Assembly: GCA_900545245.1 (NCBI GenBank)
Contig: UQYV01000011.1
Location: forward strand, 16,003 to 80,002
DNA: 64,000 bases
Direction of reading: 5' to 3'
DNA from: an uncultured Bacteroidales bacterium
Lineage (GTDB): Bacteria > Bacteroidota > Bacteroidia > Bacteroidales > UBA932
Of the stretch, positions 16,191 through 26,152 are shown one piece after another. The notes under the pieces were generated by a model. The model made no database searches, was not told the origin of the DNA, and saw nothing but the letters and a program-made list of their open reading frames with translations. Every line of letters starts with the position of its first letter. The stretch's first letter is position 1. The position numbers and the translations under genes were made by a program.

Positions 16191-19100
16191 ATGAAAAGGT
16201 TATTTTATATATTGACGTTGCTCTTGTGTGGGTCCGTGGCCTGTTTCTCGGCGTTTGCCCAGACTCGTACGGTCAGCGGAACGGTGACTGATAGCGACGG
16301 AGTGCCGATGCCGGGCGTGAGCGTGATGCTCGGGAGCGACGGCAAGGTGGGAGCGGTCACTGACATTGACGGAAAGTGGACTCTTGGGCTTTCTGGGAAG
16401 TCACAGGTGATTGTGTTTTCGTTTCTCGGTATGGAGACTCAGGTGGTGAAAGTTGCTGACGGACAAAAGGTTATCAATGTCACGATGAAAGAAGCCGGGA
16501 CGATGCTCGACCAAGTGGTGATTACCGGCTATACACAGACATCTACAAAGAAAATGACAGGCTCCGTGGAGGTGCTTACCACCAAGGACCTGATTGACAA
16601 GCCTCAGTCGTCAATTGATGCGATGCTTCAGGGGCAGCTTGCCGGAGTGAGCGTGAGCGCGACTTCAGGGCAGCCGGGGCGTACTCAGGAAATCCGCATC
16701 CGAGGCCAGGCAACCCTCACCGGTGATCAGAGCCCTTTGTGGGTGGTTGACGGCGTGCCTCTTCAGGGCGGAATGCCGAACGTTTCCGACAGCCAGCTCA
16801 AGACCGGCGGACTGGAAGATTTCCTCATCAATGGTGTCGGAGACATAAATCCGAATGACATAGAGAACATCTCCATACTCAAGGATGCTTCCGCAGCGGC
16901 CATTTATGGTTCACGCGCGGCGAACGGAGTCATCGTCGTCACGACGAAACGCGGCTCCGACGGTCCGATGCACGTGAACTATTCGGGAAATGTGTCCGTC
17001 ACCTTCCGTCCGCAGAGAGATGCGGCTCTGATGAATTCTTCGGAGAAGATTGACTGGGAGCAGGAACTCTGGGACGAGTTCTCCGCTGAGCGCTTTGGGG
17101 GGGCAAGACATATCCTGTCGTCGGAATCGTCGGCATGGTGCGCTCCGGCTACGGGAAGTATGCTGCGATGGCCGGGGACAAGGATGCGCAGGACAAGTAT
17201 CTTGAAGGGCTGAAATCCCGCTCGACCAACTGGTTCGATGAGATCTTCCGCAACTCCGTCTCCACGAACCACCACCTCAACATAAGCGGGGGTTCAAAGA
17301 AATACAACTATTATGTCGGGATTGGCTACACCCACGATGCCGGACTCCTGATCAGGGACGACTACAACCGCTACAATCTCAAGTCCAACTTCACTTTCAC
17401 TCCGAACCGGATTCTGAAGCTCGACCTCGGACTTGACATCTCCCGGCAGGAATCGAAGGCTCCGAATCTCAGCGACGTCGATCCTTTCAGCTACGCCTAT
17501 TATGCGAACCCTTACGAGTATTCCTACAACGAGGACGGCTCCTATCGCGCCGACGAAACATGGCAGGTGCTGAACCAGGCAAACGGAAGTTCCGTCATGC
17601 CGGTCTATAACAAGGGCTACAACATAATGCGGGAGCTGAACGAGACTTCGAGCAAGACCGGAAACTGGGCGAATACCGCACGCGCCGGTGCCGAGGTCAA
17701 GTTCCTTGAACAGCTCAAGTTCGTGGGGCTGCTGTCCTGGTCGTTCGCCAACAACCGAACGGAGAAAATCAATCCGAAGAACAGCTACGCCGCATGGAGT
17801 GAGATGCTGGACTACGACAAGTCGTTCAATTCGAGCCTGTGCTATGGTTCCATAATCCAGAATTCCCTCACTCGCAACTCCTTCATCGCCCGCGGTCATC
17901 TTGCCTATAATCAGGAATTTGCAGGTGGGGCGCACGCTCTGTCGGTGATTGCCGGAGCCGAGGTTAGGGGAGAGAACTCCAACACCCTCTATGCCAAGAG
18001 GCTTAACTATGACTCCAACACCCAGACCACCTCTATGCCTCAGCCGCCTACAGGCAAGAGCCAGCTTGAATCCTGGCTACGCGAGGTCGAACAGCTTAGC
18101 GGAGAGTACTGGTCAAAGAGCCGCTACGCCTCGTTCTATGCTTCTGGTGACTATTTCCTCCTGAACCGCTACATACTCAACTTCTCCTTCCGGACCGACG
18201 GCAGTTCCTATTTCGGGAGCAAGAAGCAGTTCAACCCGACTTGGTCTGTCGGTGCGGCATGGCACATCCAGCAGGAAAAGTGGATGCAGTGGGCCTCAAG
18301 TTGGCTCGACAGATTGATTCTGCGTGCCGCCACGGGCTTCACCGGCAATATCAACAACGGTGTGGCACCGCAGCTCGTGATGAGCTACTGGCAACAGCAG
18401 TATAGGAAATATGACGGTGAGTCGCTTGACATCGCCACCTTCTCCGGCACTCCGAACCCGAACCTCGGGTGGGAAAAGACTCAGGACTACAAGCTTTCCC
18501 TTGAATGGGGACTCTTCGGCGAGAGGCTTTCCGGCGTGATTGAGGGCTACAAGAGGGTCAGCACCGACGTCGTCGTCAGCTCACGCATCCCGAGCATCAC
18601 CGGTTATACCTACCAGAAGTACAACTCCGCCGACATCTCGAACAGCGGCATTGAGTTCACTCTCAACGGCCGGCTGCTCGACACAAGGGACTGGAAGATA
18701 AACGCTTCCGTGAACTTCTCCTACAACTACAACATCGTCACGCGCTACGACAGTGTCGACAAGATGACCTCCTCCACCCGCTACTGGGTGGGCTATCCGG
18801 TCAATGCCCTCTTTATCGGGAAGCTTGACGGGTTGAATTCCGAGGGGCTTTACAAGTTTGAACTCCGTCCGGATGCGGAAATCACCAAGCTTTCCGACTA
18901 CCAGAACGCGGACAACTACCGCTTCTACCTCGGCACGGGCACCGCTCCATACACCGGCGGGTTTAATCTTAGTGTTGCGTGGAAAGGATTGAGCCTCAGT
19001 TGCTTCGCCGCCTATTCCGCCGGAGCGAAGACATTCGAGAATCCAGCCGTTCCGGGGTCATACGGTTCAATTACCCGGACCGGGGCTGACCCTGAGCGTC

Positions 19101-19498
19101 CGCAGACTGTCTACAGCGACCTCTACACCAACCATTTCAACGTGCGTCGCGACCGCACCGACCGCTGGACGGAAACCAACAGGAACGCGAAATATCCCCG
19201 TATCTATGACGCCTATGGGACTGCCTACAATTTCGACCGCGACAATCCGTTCAACAGCGACATCATTCGCGGAGCCTATGTGAAGGACAACTCCTATCTG
19301 AGAATAAAGAACATAATCCTGTCTTATTCGCTGCCTCAGTCTGCCGTGAAAAAGATGAAGATGACCTCGTTCCGCATGAATCTTTCGCTGAACAATTTCT
19401 TTACGTTTACGGACTATGACGGCCTCGATCCTGAGACACCGGGTGCAGTTTATCCGGTGAGCCGCAGCGCCACATTCGGACTTGTGATAGGATTCTAA
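16191..19498 (+). pseudogene. SusC-family TonB-linked outer membrane protein, split by a -1 frameshift at a G7 tract
   Basis: The first frame (16191-17213) gives a signal peptide ending SAFAQ, a carboxypeptidase-regulatory-like domain (SGTVTDSDGVPMPGVSV), a TonB-box-like region and the plug with DASAAAIYGSRAANGVIVVTTKRG-type motif. After WDEFSAERFGG it runs out of frame. The remaining barrel (about 790 residues, ending PVSRSATFGLVIGF) continues in a second frame up to 19498. The switch point is a run of seven G at 17097-17103; an eighth G would restore one continuous product of about 1,100 residues. No other defect is visible. It could be phase-variable, freshly inactivated, or a sequencing error. 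The SusD partner follows after 8 bases. Confidence 0.9.
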
Positions 19499-19506
19499 AA
19501 TTTTGA

Positions 19507-20907
19507 ATGACAATGAAAAGATACACGATAATATTGCTATTCGTCCTCTCTGCCTTCCTTTCCGTCGGCTGCAAGCGTTTCCTTGATGTGAAGCCGCAGG
19601 GAAAGGTAATCCCTCAGACCGAGAGCGAGTATGCGGCTGTGCTGAACTACCGCTTGAACAACATCGAGGCGGGAGCATACGACTATGCTGTTGGGACTGC
19701 CTCCAACATCTCAATGTACGAGGGTTTCGCGGACGATTTCAACGCAAATCTTGCCGTCGGCAACCTTCCGATTTATGCGGGAACAGACTTTAACAAGCAT
19801 CAGGACATCTATCGAGACCTCTACGCTGTCATAAAGGACTGTAACATCATCATCGAGGCAATGGACGCCAAGGATAGCGATGAGGCACGCATGCTCTCCG
19901 CTGCCTGCAAGGGCCTCAAGGGCGTGAGCTACTATCAGCTGATGCGCAACTACTGCAAGGCCTACAAGAAGGCTTCTGCGGAGAATGAACTGGGGCTGTG
20001 CATCGTAGATGCCTTTGATATTGAGTACTATCCCGAGCGCTCAGACCTCCGCACCACGGCGGATTATGTGGTGAAGACGCTGAAATCATCAATAGCATAC
20101 GGCATCTCCGACCCGAAATATATGTTTACTGCTGACGTCGTGAAGGCCTATCTTGCCAAAACCTATTTCTGGATTCAGGACTGGTCCGAGTGTCTTGCCC
20201 TGTGTGAGGAACTGGTGAAGATATACCCCCTGGAGGAGCGTGCAGACTACATCGCTGCAGTGAACAGCGAGTATGAGAAGACCTCGTCCGTGATTATCCG
20301 TTCGCACGTCAACGACAACAACACTTCTTCGGCTTCAATCCGCAGTCAGGCCATCGCCGACCTGCGCTCCCGTCCTCTTTCAGCGTCTCTTGTGAAACTG
20401 TTCGACGCGAAGGATGTCCGTCTGGAGAATGTCTCGGGCAAATGGAAATGTCTCAAGGAACCGTCTGTGAAGCTTCGCTCGGCCGAACTTTATCTCATGA
20501 TTGCCGAGTGCCAAGCTCATCTTGGCCGCTCTTCGGATGCTCTTGAGACTCTGAACTTCATTCGCTCGAAACGTGTTGAAGGATGGGGCGGATGGACGGA
20601 GGCTACTCTTCCGGAAGTTGATGCCAATCAGAGGATTAAGGTCGATGCCGAGGGTAAGCCGCTCTCGAGGCTGATGTCCGCGATTCTGAACGAGCGCCGC
20701 ATGGAACTTTTCGGTGAGGGCGACCGCTGGTTTGAACTTAAGCGAAACGGAATGCCGACATGGCGGATAATCAACGATGCGACTGGCATATACCAGAAAT
20801 ACACGATGGAGGAATATATGTACACGTTCCCGATAAATAAAGATGACACGGAATTGAAGGATTACATTAAACAGAATGAAGGTTATGTTGAATACAGTAG
20901 CAAATAG
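19507..20907 (+). CDS. SusD/RagB-family lipoprotein, SUS locus 2
   Basis: 466 residues (a second start two codons later, at 19513, is possible). The lipoprotein signal ends LSVGC, and the mature region opens KRFLDVKPQGKVIPQTESEY, a classic SusD beginning. Further family landmarks are KGLKGVSYYQLMRNYCKAY, LYLMIAECQAHLGRSSDALETLNFIRSKR in the TPR-like part and AILNERRMELFGEGDRWFELKRNG at the C-terminus. It would cap the neighbouring SusC channel and bind the imported oligomer at the cell surface. If SusC is truly off, this protein has no partner at the locus. It overlaps the following small lipoprotein gene by 32 bases. Confidence 0.95.
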   Translation: MTMKRYTIILLFVLSAFLSVGCKRFLDVKPQGKVIPQTESEYAAVLNYRLNNIEAGAYDYAVGTASNISMYEGFADDFNANLAVGNLPIYAGTDFNKHQDIYRDLYAVIKDCNIIIEAMDAKDSDEARMLSAACKGLKGVSYYQLMRNYCKAYKKASAENELGLCIVDAFDIEYYPERSDLRTTADYVVKTLKSSIAYGISDPKYMFTADVVKAYLAKTYFWIQDWSECLALCEELVKIYPLEERADYIAAVNSEYEKTSSVIIRSHVNDNNTSSASIRSQAIADLRSRPLSASLVKLFDAKDVRLENVSGKWKCLKEPSVKLRSAELYLMIAECQAHLGRSSDALETLNFIRSKRVEGWGGWTEATLPEVDANQRIKVDAEGKPLSRLMSAILNERRMELFGEGDRWFELKRNGMPTWRIINDATGIYQKYTMEEYMYTFPINKDDTELKDYIKQNEGYVEYSSK

Positions 20908-21109
20908 GTGGCGTTTCGACGCTGTTCTTCCCGCGTTTGCGTTCGTGGCTTTTGTTGTTGCGGTTTCGTCTTGCGGCAACTACGACCCTCTTCCGCCCAA
21001 GACAGAGGCAGCGACTTCCTACTACATCCCGGCCCCGGAGACCCCGACCCAGGACGAAATAGACGAGATGAAGGCCGAACGGGATGAGTACAGCAAATTG
21101 ACTAAATAG
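20876..21109 (+). CDS. Small lipoprotein of SUS locus 2
   Basis: 77 residues. A hydrophobic segment, AFAFVAFVVAVSSC, ends in a lipobox cysteine at about residue 33, leaving a mature chain of only about 45 residues that is rich in Pro, Glu and Asp (NYDPLPPKTE, TQDEIDEMKAERDEY). The first 32 bases lie inside the end of the susD gene in another frame, which points to translational coupling. I do not recognise a family. The position between SusD and a larger lipoprotein suggests a role in surface assembly of the importer, but this is only context. Confidence 0.6.
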   Translation: MKVMLNTVANRWRFDAVLPAFAFVAFVVAVSSCGNYDPLPPKTEAATSYYIPAPETPTQDEIDEMKAERDEYSKLTK

Positions 21110-21167
21110 TCTACGATTATCTCGAAAACAGATTTCAAGTTGTTTTAATTATTAAATGTTTATGCGT

Positions 21168-22523
21168 ATGAAAAAGATTACTATCGCATTGGCAGCCGCG
21201 CTCGCAGTTCTGAGCGCCTGCGAAAAGACCCCGGCTCTCCCGGTGGTACAGTTTGACAAGACGAACTACATCCTGCCGGCCGATGAACCGGTCACGGTAA
21301 AGGTTGTTTCTGATGTTGCTCTCACAGACGATGTCACATTCACCCTCGGCGGAACAGCTGTAAAGGATGTTGATTATACCGTTTCTCCGGAGACGTCAGT
21401 TTCTTTTGCTGATGCTGTTGCGGCTGAGATAGTCATAACTCCTCTCAACAACCTTGAAGACAAGAATATCGTGCTTGAACTCGCGGCAAAGGCCGGCTCT
21501 TTCACAGTCGGGCAGAATGCCAAGGCAACTGTTGTCATCACTCCGAAGGAAAAGGTTTATTGCAGCTTTGAAAAATCTGCGACCCTTCTTCCAGGAACCT
21601 TTGAACGCACGGTCTCGCTTAAATTGATTGGTGCCGATACGGGCGAAAAATTCAGGACATCTGGAGAGCTCAAGATTCCATTCACTGTTTCTGGGACAGC
21701 TGTCGAAGGCACAGATTACGAGATTGTTGGGGGAGAAAAGTTTTTTGTCGCTGCCAATGGGACAAATGAGGCTACCGTTAAAGTCAGGTCAAAGTATGAG
21801 ACAGTTCCTGAAACACTTCCTGCGCTGACGTTTAATGTGGTTTCTGGGGAGCGGTTCCTTGCAGGCGTAAAGTCTTCAACCGAAATTGTATTTGGTAATG
21901 TGCTTCAGTTCACTGAATTTGTCGGCAAATGGGCATATTCAAGCTATCCGCTTCATGATGACCCTGCAGCTGATAAGGGAACATTTGATGTGTTGATTAA
22001 TGATGGATATTCAACGTCTGATACATGGGAAGAAAATATTCCGTGGAAGAATACTACTTCAGATGTGATTGAATTTAAAGCTGAAGATGGAGTCAATAAA
22101 CTGACTGTAAGTGGAACTGGAGATATCTTTGATTTCCTTACAAATGCAGAAATTATTGATGTAAAACCACATTCTTACACCTATTATTATTACGAATATA
22201 CTAATAAAGATGCCGCGACATTGGACGCTGCTGTCGAAGTTACGCTTTCTGATGTAAACTATGATTTTGCCAAGACATCAACAAAATATAAAGTAGGCCG
22301 TATAATTCTTAATCTGAGAGAGAATGGACAGACACTTGATTTGATAATACCAGCAGGATATTCATCAAATGAAAGCGCCACAGAATTAACTAAAAACTAT
22401 GATCCTGTGAATGGACCTTATTTTAAGACTGTGCGTGGCTATGAGGATGGTAGTGTATGGACAATGTTCCTTGGCATGGGATATTGGGATTTATACTATG
22501 TCTTCAAGAAAGTCGCTGAATAA
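21168..22523 (+). CDS. Calx-beta-like surface lipoprotein, last gene of SUS locus 2
   Basis: 451 residues from MKKITIALAAALAVLSAC (lipobox LSAC, Cys 18). In-frame ATGs at 21156 and 21162 are alternatives. Two similar beta-sandwich repeats can be seen in the first half: VTFTLGGTAVKDVDYTVSP with EIVITPLNN, and IPFTVSGTAVEGTDYEIVGG with ATVKVRS. The 'GTAV..DY' strand is typical of Calx-beta or DUF4843-like modules. The C-terminal part (about 230-450) is Tyr- and Trp-rich and may bind a ligand. The second half is clearly more A/T-rich than the first, so it may have a different history. A terminator follows. Confidence 0.7.
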   Translation: MKKITIALAAALAVLSACEKTPALPVVQFDKTNYILPADEPVTVKVVSDVALTDDVTFTLGGTAVKDVDYTVSPETSVSFADAVAAEIVITPLNNLEDKNIVLELAAKAGSFTVGQNAKATVVITPKEKVYCSFEKSATLLPGTFERTVSLKLIGADTGEKFRTSGELKIPFTVSGTAVEGTDYEIVGGEKFFVAANGTNEATVKVRSKYETVPETLPALTFNVVSGERFLAGVKSSTEIVFGNVLQFTEFVGKWAYSSYPLHDDPAADKGTFDVLINDGYSTSDTWEENIPWKNTTSDVIEFKAEDGVNKLTVSGTGDIFDFLTNAEIIDVKPHSYTYYYYEYTNKDAATLDAAVEVTLSDVNYDFAKTSTKYKVGRIILNLRENGQTLDLIIPAGYSSNESATELTKNYDPVNGPYFKTVRGYEDGSVWTMFLGMGYWDLYYVFKKVAE

Positions 22524-22544
22524 TCAGTTGATTTTAAGGTAGAA

Positions 22545-22586
22545 CAAAGCGCCTCCGTCGCGATGATTCGCAGCGGAGGCGTTTTC
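22545..22586 (+). terminator. Intrinsic terminator closing SUS locus 2
   Basis: CGCCTCCG (22550-22557) pairs perfectly with CGGAGGCG (22574-22581), extended by flanking A/T pairs and followed by TTTTC. It sits between the SUS locus and the convergent O-methyltransferase gene and could act in both directions. Confidence 0.85.
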
Positions 22587-22628
22587 TGTATATTCTCATC
22601 CCGGGAAAAATAGGGGAATCCTTGTGCG

Positions 22629-23273
22629 TTACTTCTTGTAGATAATATTCAGTCCGTCGCGCAGGGGGAGTATCACATTCTCGACCCTCGGGTCGGCTGC
22701 GACCATCTCGTTGAAGGCGAGTATGCCTTGAGTCTGTCTGTCTTGTGAAATGGTCTCGGCGCAGACCTTGCCGTCCCAGAGGACGTTGTCGGCAAGAATC
22801 CAGCCTCCGGGGCGGACGAGCGGGAACACCAGCTCGTAGTAGTCGCAGTATTCGCGTTTGTTCGCGTCAATGAATACCATGTCGTACTGCCGGAATACTT
22901 CATTTTTAAATTCCAGTAGCGTCTTTTTGCAGTCCCCGATGTGGAGCGAAATCCTGTCACTCACTCCGGCCCGTTCAAAACCCTCGCGAATCAGGTCCTC
23001 AAGCTCGTCGTTGAGTTCCAGCGTGTCAAGATGACCGTCCTCAGGCAGCGCCGAGGCAAGGCATATAGAGGCGTAGCCGGTGAATGTCCCAAGCTCCAGC
23101 ACGCGCTTCGCCCCGCTCATCTTTACGAGCATTCTCAGCAGTTCCCCCTGCACACTCCCGGAGAGCATTCTCGCGTGGTTGGTGCGGATGTTGGTCTGCT
23201 TCTCGACCCAGCGCAGCGCTTCAGACTGCTGTGTCGAATGCTCCCTGATGTATCTGTAAACCTCTTCGTCCAT
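22629..23273 (-). CDS. Class I SAM-dependent O-methyltransferase
   Basis: 214 residues. The Rossmann-type SAM site is VLELGTFTGYAS (glycine-rich motif I), with the acidic end of strand 2 in LDTLELND and the motif YDMVFIDANKREYCDYYELVFPLVRPGGWILADNVLW typical of the Methyltransf_3 (caffeoyl-CoA/catechol O-methyltransferase-like) family. Bacterial members methylate small phenolics or hydroxyl groups of tRNA (the TrmR/YrrM type); which applies here cannot be decided. It lies downstream of nrdG on the same strand with a 59-base gap holding a truncated repeat. Confidence 0.9.
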   Translation of the reverse strand: MDEEVYRYIREHSTQQSEALRWVEKQTNIRTNHARMLSGSVQGELLRMLVKMSGAKRVLELGTFTGYASICLASALPEDGHLDTLELNDELEDLIREGFERAGVSDRISLHIGDCKKTLLEFKNEVFRQYDMVFIDANKREYCDYYELVFPLVRPGGWILADNVLWDGKVCAETISQDRQTQGILAFNEMVAADPRVENVILPLRDGLNIIYKK

Positions 23274-23319
23274 ATATTGAATTTTTGTATGCCGGCGTGG
23301 ATATCAGAACTTTGACGAC

Positions 23320-23346
23320 GACCGCAACGCAGCTATTCGCTTTTTA
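23320..23346 (-). repeat. Stop-codon palindrome family, half copy at the end of nrdG
   Basis: On the minus strand it reads CCTAAAAAGCGAATAG then CTGCGTTGCGG. The nrdG stop codon TAG (23333-23335) is inside it. The second arm and the core are missing, so this looks like a truncated copy. Confidence 0.65.
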
Positions 23347-23851
23347 GGCAATCCTGACTGTGCGGATCATGCACATGAATAAGAGTCCGCGTCCCGTCAG
23401 CCTCAATCCTAAATAGTTTCTGATTGGTTTTAGGACTGCGCAGCCCGCCGCATTCCTTGATGTAGGGTCCGAGCTTTATGTAGTTGAAATTCCGTGCGTC
23501 AATTCCGGAGGGCACCTCGTCCCGTCCCGAATACCACCCCGTCTTTAGACCCGGCCAAAGTTTCCGCACCCGAATCGCGCACAATTCCACCTCCTCGGGT
23601 GAATTGTCTCCTCCCATAAAACAAACGCAGGTCACGCACGGCGCATAATCGCCCACGACTGTGTCCAGCCCGCTGAAATCCTCGCCGTTCCCGTCCGGCA
23701 GCACCCCGCAGAGAACCTCTCCGGTGTCTTCCCAGAGCCACTGGCTGTGACAGCCCTCGCAACGGTTCGGACACCCGGTGATGTTTATGGCAAGCGTCAC
23801 CTCGTCAGGAATCTCCTGGCATACAATGTCATAGTTGTAAAATTTCAGCAT
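23333..23851 (-). CDS. nrdG: Anaerobic ribonucleoside-triphosphate reductase activating protein
   Basis: 172 residues from MLKFYNYDIVCQEIPDEV (start 23851). The frame is open another 55 codons, but that part covers a dispersed repeat and does not look like NrdG. The radical-SAM cysteine triad is CPNRCEGC (CxxxCxxC), in the order expected close to the N-terminus. A glycine-rich VCFMGGDNSPEEV follows. The protein uses SAM and a [4Fe-4S] cluster to install the glycyl radical on NrdD under anoxic conditions. It follows nrdD, separated by 177 bases that carry repeat copy E. The last three sense codons and the stop lie in another repeat fragment. Confidence 0.95.
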   Translation of the reverse strand: MLKFYNYDIVCQEIPDEVTLAINITGCPNRCEGCHSQWLWEDTGEVLCGVLPDGNGEDFSGLDTVVGDYAPCVTCVCFMGGDNSPEEVELCAIRVRKLWPGLKTGWYSGRDEVPSGIDARNFNYIKLGPYIKECGGLRSPKTNQKLFRIEADGTRTLIHVHDPHSQDCLKSE

Positions 23852-23935
23852 TCTCTTTCTACTCAAAAATTTTTTCGGCTCCACTCCGTCTTGCTCAAGC
23901 TTGCAGCTCAATATGTTTGTTTGCAGGAACTCGAT

Positions 23936-24034
23936 AAGTAGATGAAGAGCAAGGCGGACACCGCGGACAAAACCGCAGCAACCTGTTGGTTGTGAGGATT
24001 TTGTCAAGATGTCCAACGCAGCTATTCGCTACTT
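23936..24034 (-). repeat. Stop-codon palindrome family, copy E (between nrdD and nrdG)
   Basis: The arms are AAGTAG (23936-23941) and CTACTT (24029-24034), where other copies have AAAAAG/CTTTTT; both sides changed together. The core, on the minus strand, is AAAATCCTCACAACC, loop, GGTTGCTGCGGTTTT, flanked by pairing GACA/TGTC. The nrdD stop codon (24029-24031) lies in the arm. Confidence 0.85.
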
Positions 24035-26152
24035 TGCGACTTCCGCACTCTCGATTTCGCCGTGATCGTGGGCATAATACCTCCGCCCCGCCTCAGCCTG
24101 CCGTGCTGCAGAGAAGTTGCTGACCCTCTTCATATATCCGATGATTCGGGTGAGGTAATCCACATTCTTGCTGTGGCACTTCGGGCACTCGTGCAGATAG
24201 CGTTTGTCGATGTGTCCGCAGTCGTTGCAGATTGTGTTCGGGATGTTGAAGGTGAAGTAGTTGCAGCCCTCGTGTGCGGCCACCTTGAGCAGCTGCCTGT
24301 ACTGCTCCTTGCTCAGATGCTCGTCCAGATTCATGTGCAGCGCCGAACCTCCCGTGAGATGCTCGATGTACTTGCGCCCATGGAGACGGAACTTATCGAT
24401 GATGTTGAGAGAGTCGTCCTCCACGATGTAGAAGTAGCTGTTGTAGCAGTCACGCGGGACCATATACCCGTCTTCCCTGTCCCACTTGGCGTGCTTCACG
24501 CCCACATTTTCTGCAGGAATCATCTCACAATTGAAGAGAGTTTCCTTCGTGCGGTATTTCTTGTTATACCTTTCCATCACGCCGAGAACCTTCTGCACGA
24601 ACTCGGTGTATTGAGGATTGTCGGTAATCGGAATTCCGAGGAATTCTGCGGCTTCCACCATGCCGTTGATGCCGACCGTGAGGTACTGGCGGGCGATGTT
24701 GATGTAGCCGGCGTCGAACAGCGGCAGCATGCCCTTGCTCTGGAGCATTTTAAGGTTCTCGTTGTAGCCGAGCTGAACCTTGTGCACTGTATCGGTGACG
24801 TCCTCAAGGAATGCGATGTAGTCCATGCCGTTCTTTACGGCGTACTGGATACAACGGTTGAGGTTTATGGTGAGCACGGACTTCGAGCCTGTTGAAACTC
24901 CGCCCGCACCGAGCGTGTAGCTGAACCCGTTGTCCTGAATCTCGTTGCGCAGACGGCAGCAGCTTGCCAGCGAGTCCGCGTTATCACTCATATATGTAAA
25001 GAAAGAATGCCCTTCGGCATACATTTCGGCCGTAAAATCACCCCACTCCTTGTCACGCACATCACCGTCTTTCGTCAGAAGTGACATTGTCTCCACAGGG
25101 AAAGTGAGCGGAGTCTTTAGCCTCTCGGCGTTGAACCACTTCATAAACCTTTTCTGAAGCCAGCTCAACCCTTCCCAGTCAGGTTTGCTTCCGTCAGGGA
25201 AGTAGAATTCGCCGAACATGCTCTCGAAGTAGTAGCGGTCGTAATAGGCTATGTTCCAGAATACTGCCTGGAAGTTACGCGCTCCCGTCGGCTGGTTGAT
25301 GGAATAGACAATCTGCTCGAAGCAGTCGGTGATGACCTTGTCAATAGTCCTCTTCTTGAGCGAGAGATCCACCACATCATCAGCTCTCTTGTAGTAATCG
25401 AGCCCATATTCCTTGCCGATGAAATAGTTCATGTACATCAGGAACTCCGGAGTTGCGCATGCACCGCTGAGCATGCTGGAGACGATGAATACAAGGTTTA
25501 CGAATCCGCCGCAGAACGACTTGAGGTTGGTCGGCTTCGTGGAGTTTCCACCGATCGAGAGCGTGCCTCCGAGCAGCCAAGGATACATTGTGATGCTGGC
25601 GCAGTAGTTTGCGAGGGACGTCTCGTCATTTTTGTAGATGAAATGGCCTTTGAGCAGCTTTATATACTTGTCCGCGAACTCCTTGCCGTACATTTCCTTG
25701 AGACGGTCGCAGAGAATCCTGCGGTTCATCCTGATGAATCCCTTCTTCGGGAGTTCGCCCATCAGGGTGGCGATATTCTTATTCTCGACATTGGCGTTCG
25801 CGTCGAACTTGCTTCCGGTTGCCGGGTTCGTTGAGTTGCAGTAGTCGATGAGGAAGTTCAGTTTGTCGCGCGTGTCTCTGTCCTCGGCATGCCTCTGGCG
25901 GTAGAGCATGAACTCCTTCGCCACCTTGAAATACTTTTCGGCCATTAGCCCGATCTCCACCTGGTTCTGTATTTCCTCCACGGTCATTCCGTTCGTGAGC
26001 CTCACATGGGAGAGTATTGTCGTGAGGTCGTCGTCTGTCGCGAATGCCCCGACTGCAAGAAATGCTTTCCGGATTGCGTTCTTAATCTTATCGACCGAAA
26101 AAGGCACATGCTTGCCGTCGCGCTTGATGATGTAAATTTCTGAACTGCCCAT
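24029..26152 (-). CDS. nrdD: Anaerobic ribonucleoside-triphosphate reductase, class III
   Basis: 707 residues. An ATP-cone regulatory domain occupies about residues 5-95 (IIKRDGKHVPFSVDKIKNAIRKAF). The catalytic barrel follows (NPATGSKFDANANVENKN; YSINQPTGARNFQAVFWN). Near the C-terminus a zinc site has two CxxC pairs (CNDCGH, CPKCHS) and the glycyl-radical loop is in TRIIGYMKRVSNFS. The enzyme reduces ribonucleoside triphosphates to deoxynucleotides with formate as reductant and works only without oxygen. Its activase gene nrdG lies downstream. A minus-strand -7 box is at 26263-26270. Confidence 0.97.
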   Translation of the reverse strand: MGSSEIYIIKRDGKHVPFSVDKIKNAIRKAFLAVGAFATDDDLTTILSHVRLTNGMTVEEIQNQVEIGLMAEKYFKVAKEFMLYRQRHAEDRDTRDKLNFLIDYCNSTNPATGSKFDANANVENKNIATLMGELPKKGFIRMNRRILCDRLKEMYGKEFADKYIKLLKGHFIYKNDETSLANYCASITMYPWLLGGTLSIGGNSTKPTNLKSFCGGFVNLVFIVSSMLSGACATPEFLMYMNYFIGKEYGLDYYKRADDVVDLSLKKRTIDKVITDCFEQIVYSINQPTGARNFQAVFWNIAYYDRYYFESMFGEFYFPDGSKPDWEGLSWLQKRFMKWFNAERLKTPLTFPVETMSLLTKDGDVRDKEWGDFTAEMYAEGHSFFTYMSDNADSLASCCRLRNEIQDNGFSYTLGAGGVSTGSKSVLTINLNRCIQYAVKNGMDYIAFLEDVTDTVHKVQLGYNENLKMLQSKGMLPLFDAGYINIARQYLTVGINGMVEAAEFLGIPITDNPQYTEFVQKVLGVMERYNKKYRTKETLFNCEMIPAENVGVKHAKWDREDGYMVPRDCYNSYFYIVEDDSLNIIDKFRLHGRKYIEHLTGGSALHMNLDEHLSKEQYRQLLKVAAHEGCNYFTFNIPNTICNDCGHIDKRYLHECPKCHSKNVDYLTRIIGYMKRVSNFSAARQAEAGRRYYAHDHGEIESAEVAK

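Noticed and set aside
17097..17103. Programmed ribosomal frameshifting in SusC
   Set aside because: A G7 run without a downstream stimulatory structure that I can see does not resemble known slippery sites; slippage at replication or sequencing error is simpler.
24062..24895. Plus-strand open frame inside nrdD
   Set aside because: Shadow frame of a conserved gene, Val/His-rich with no motif.
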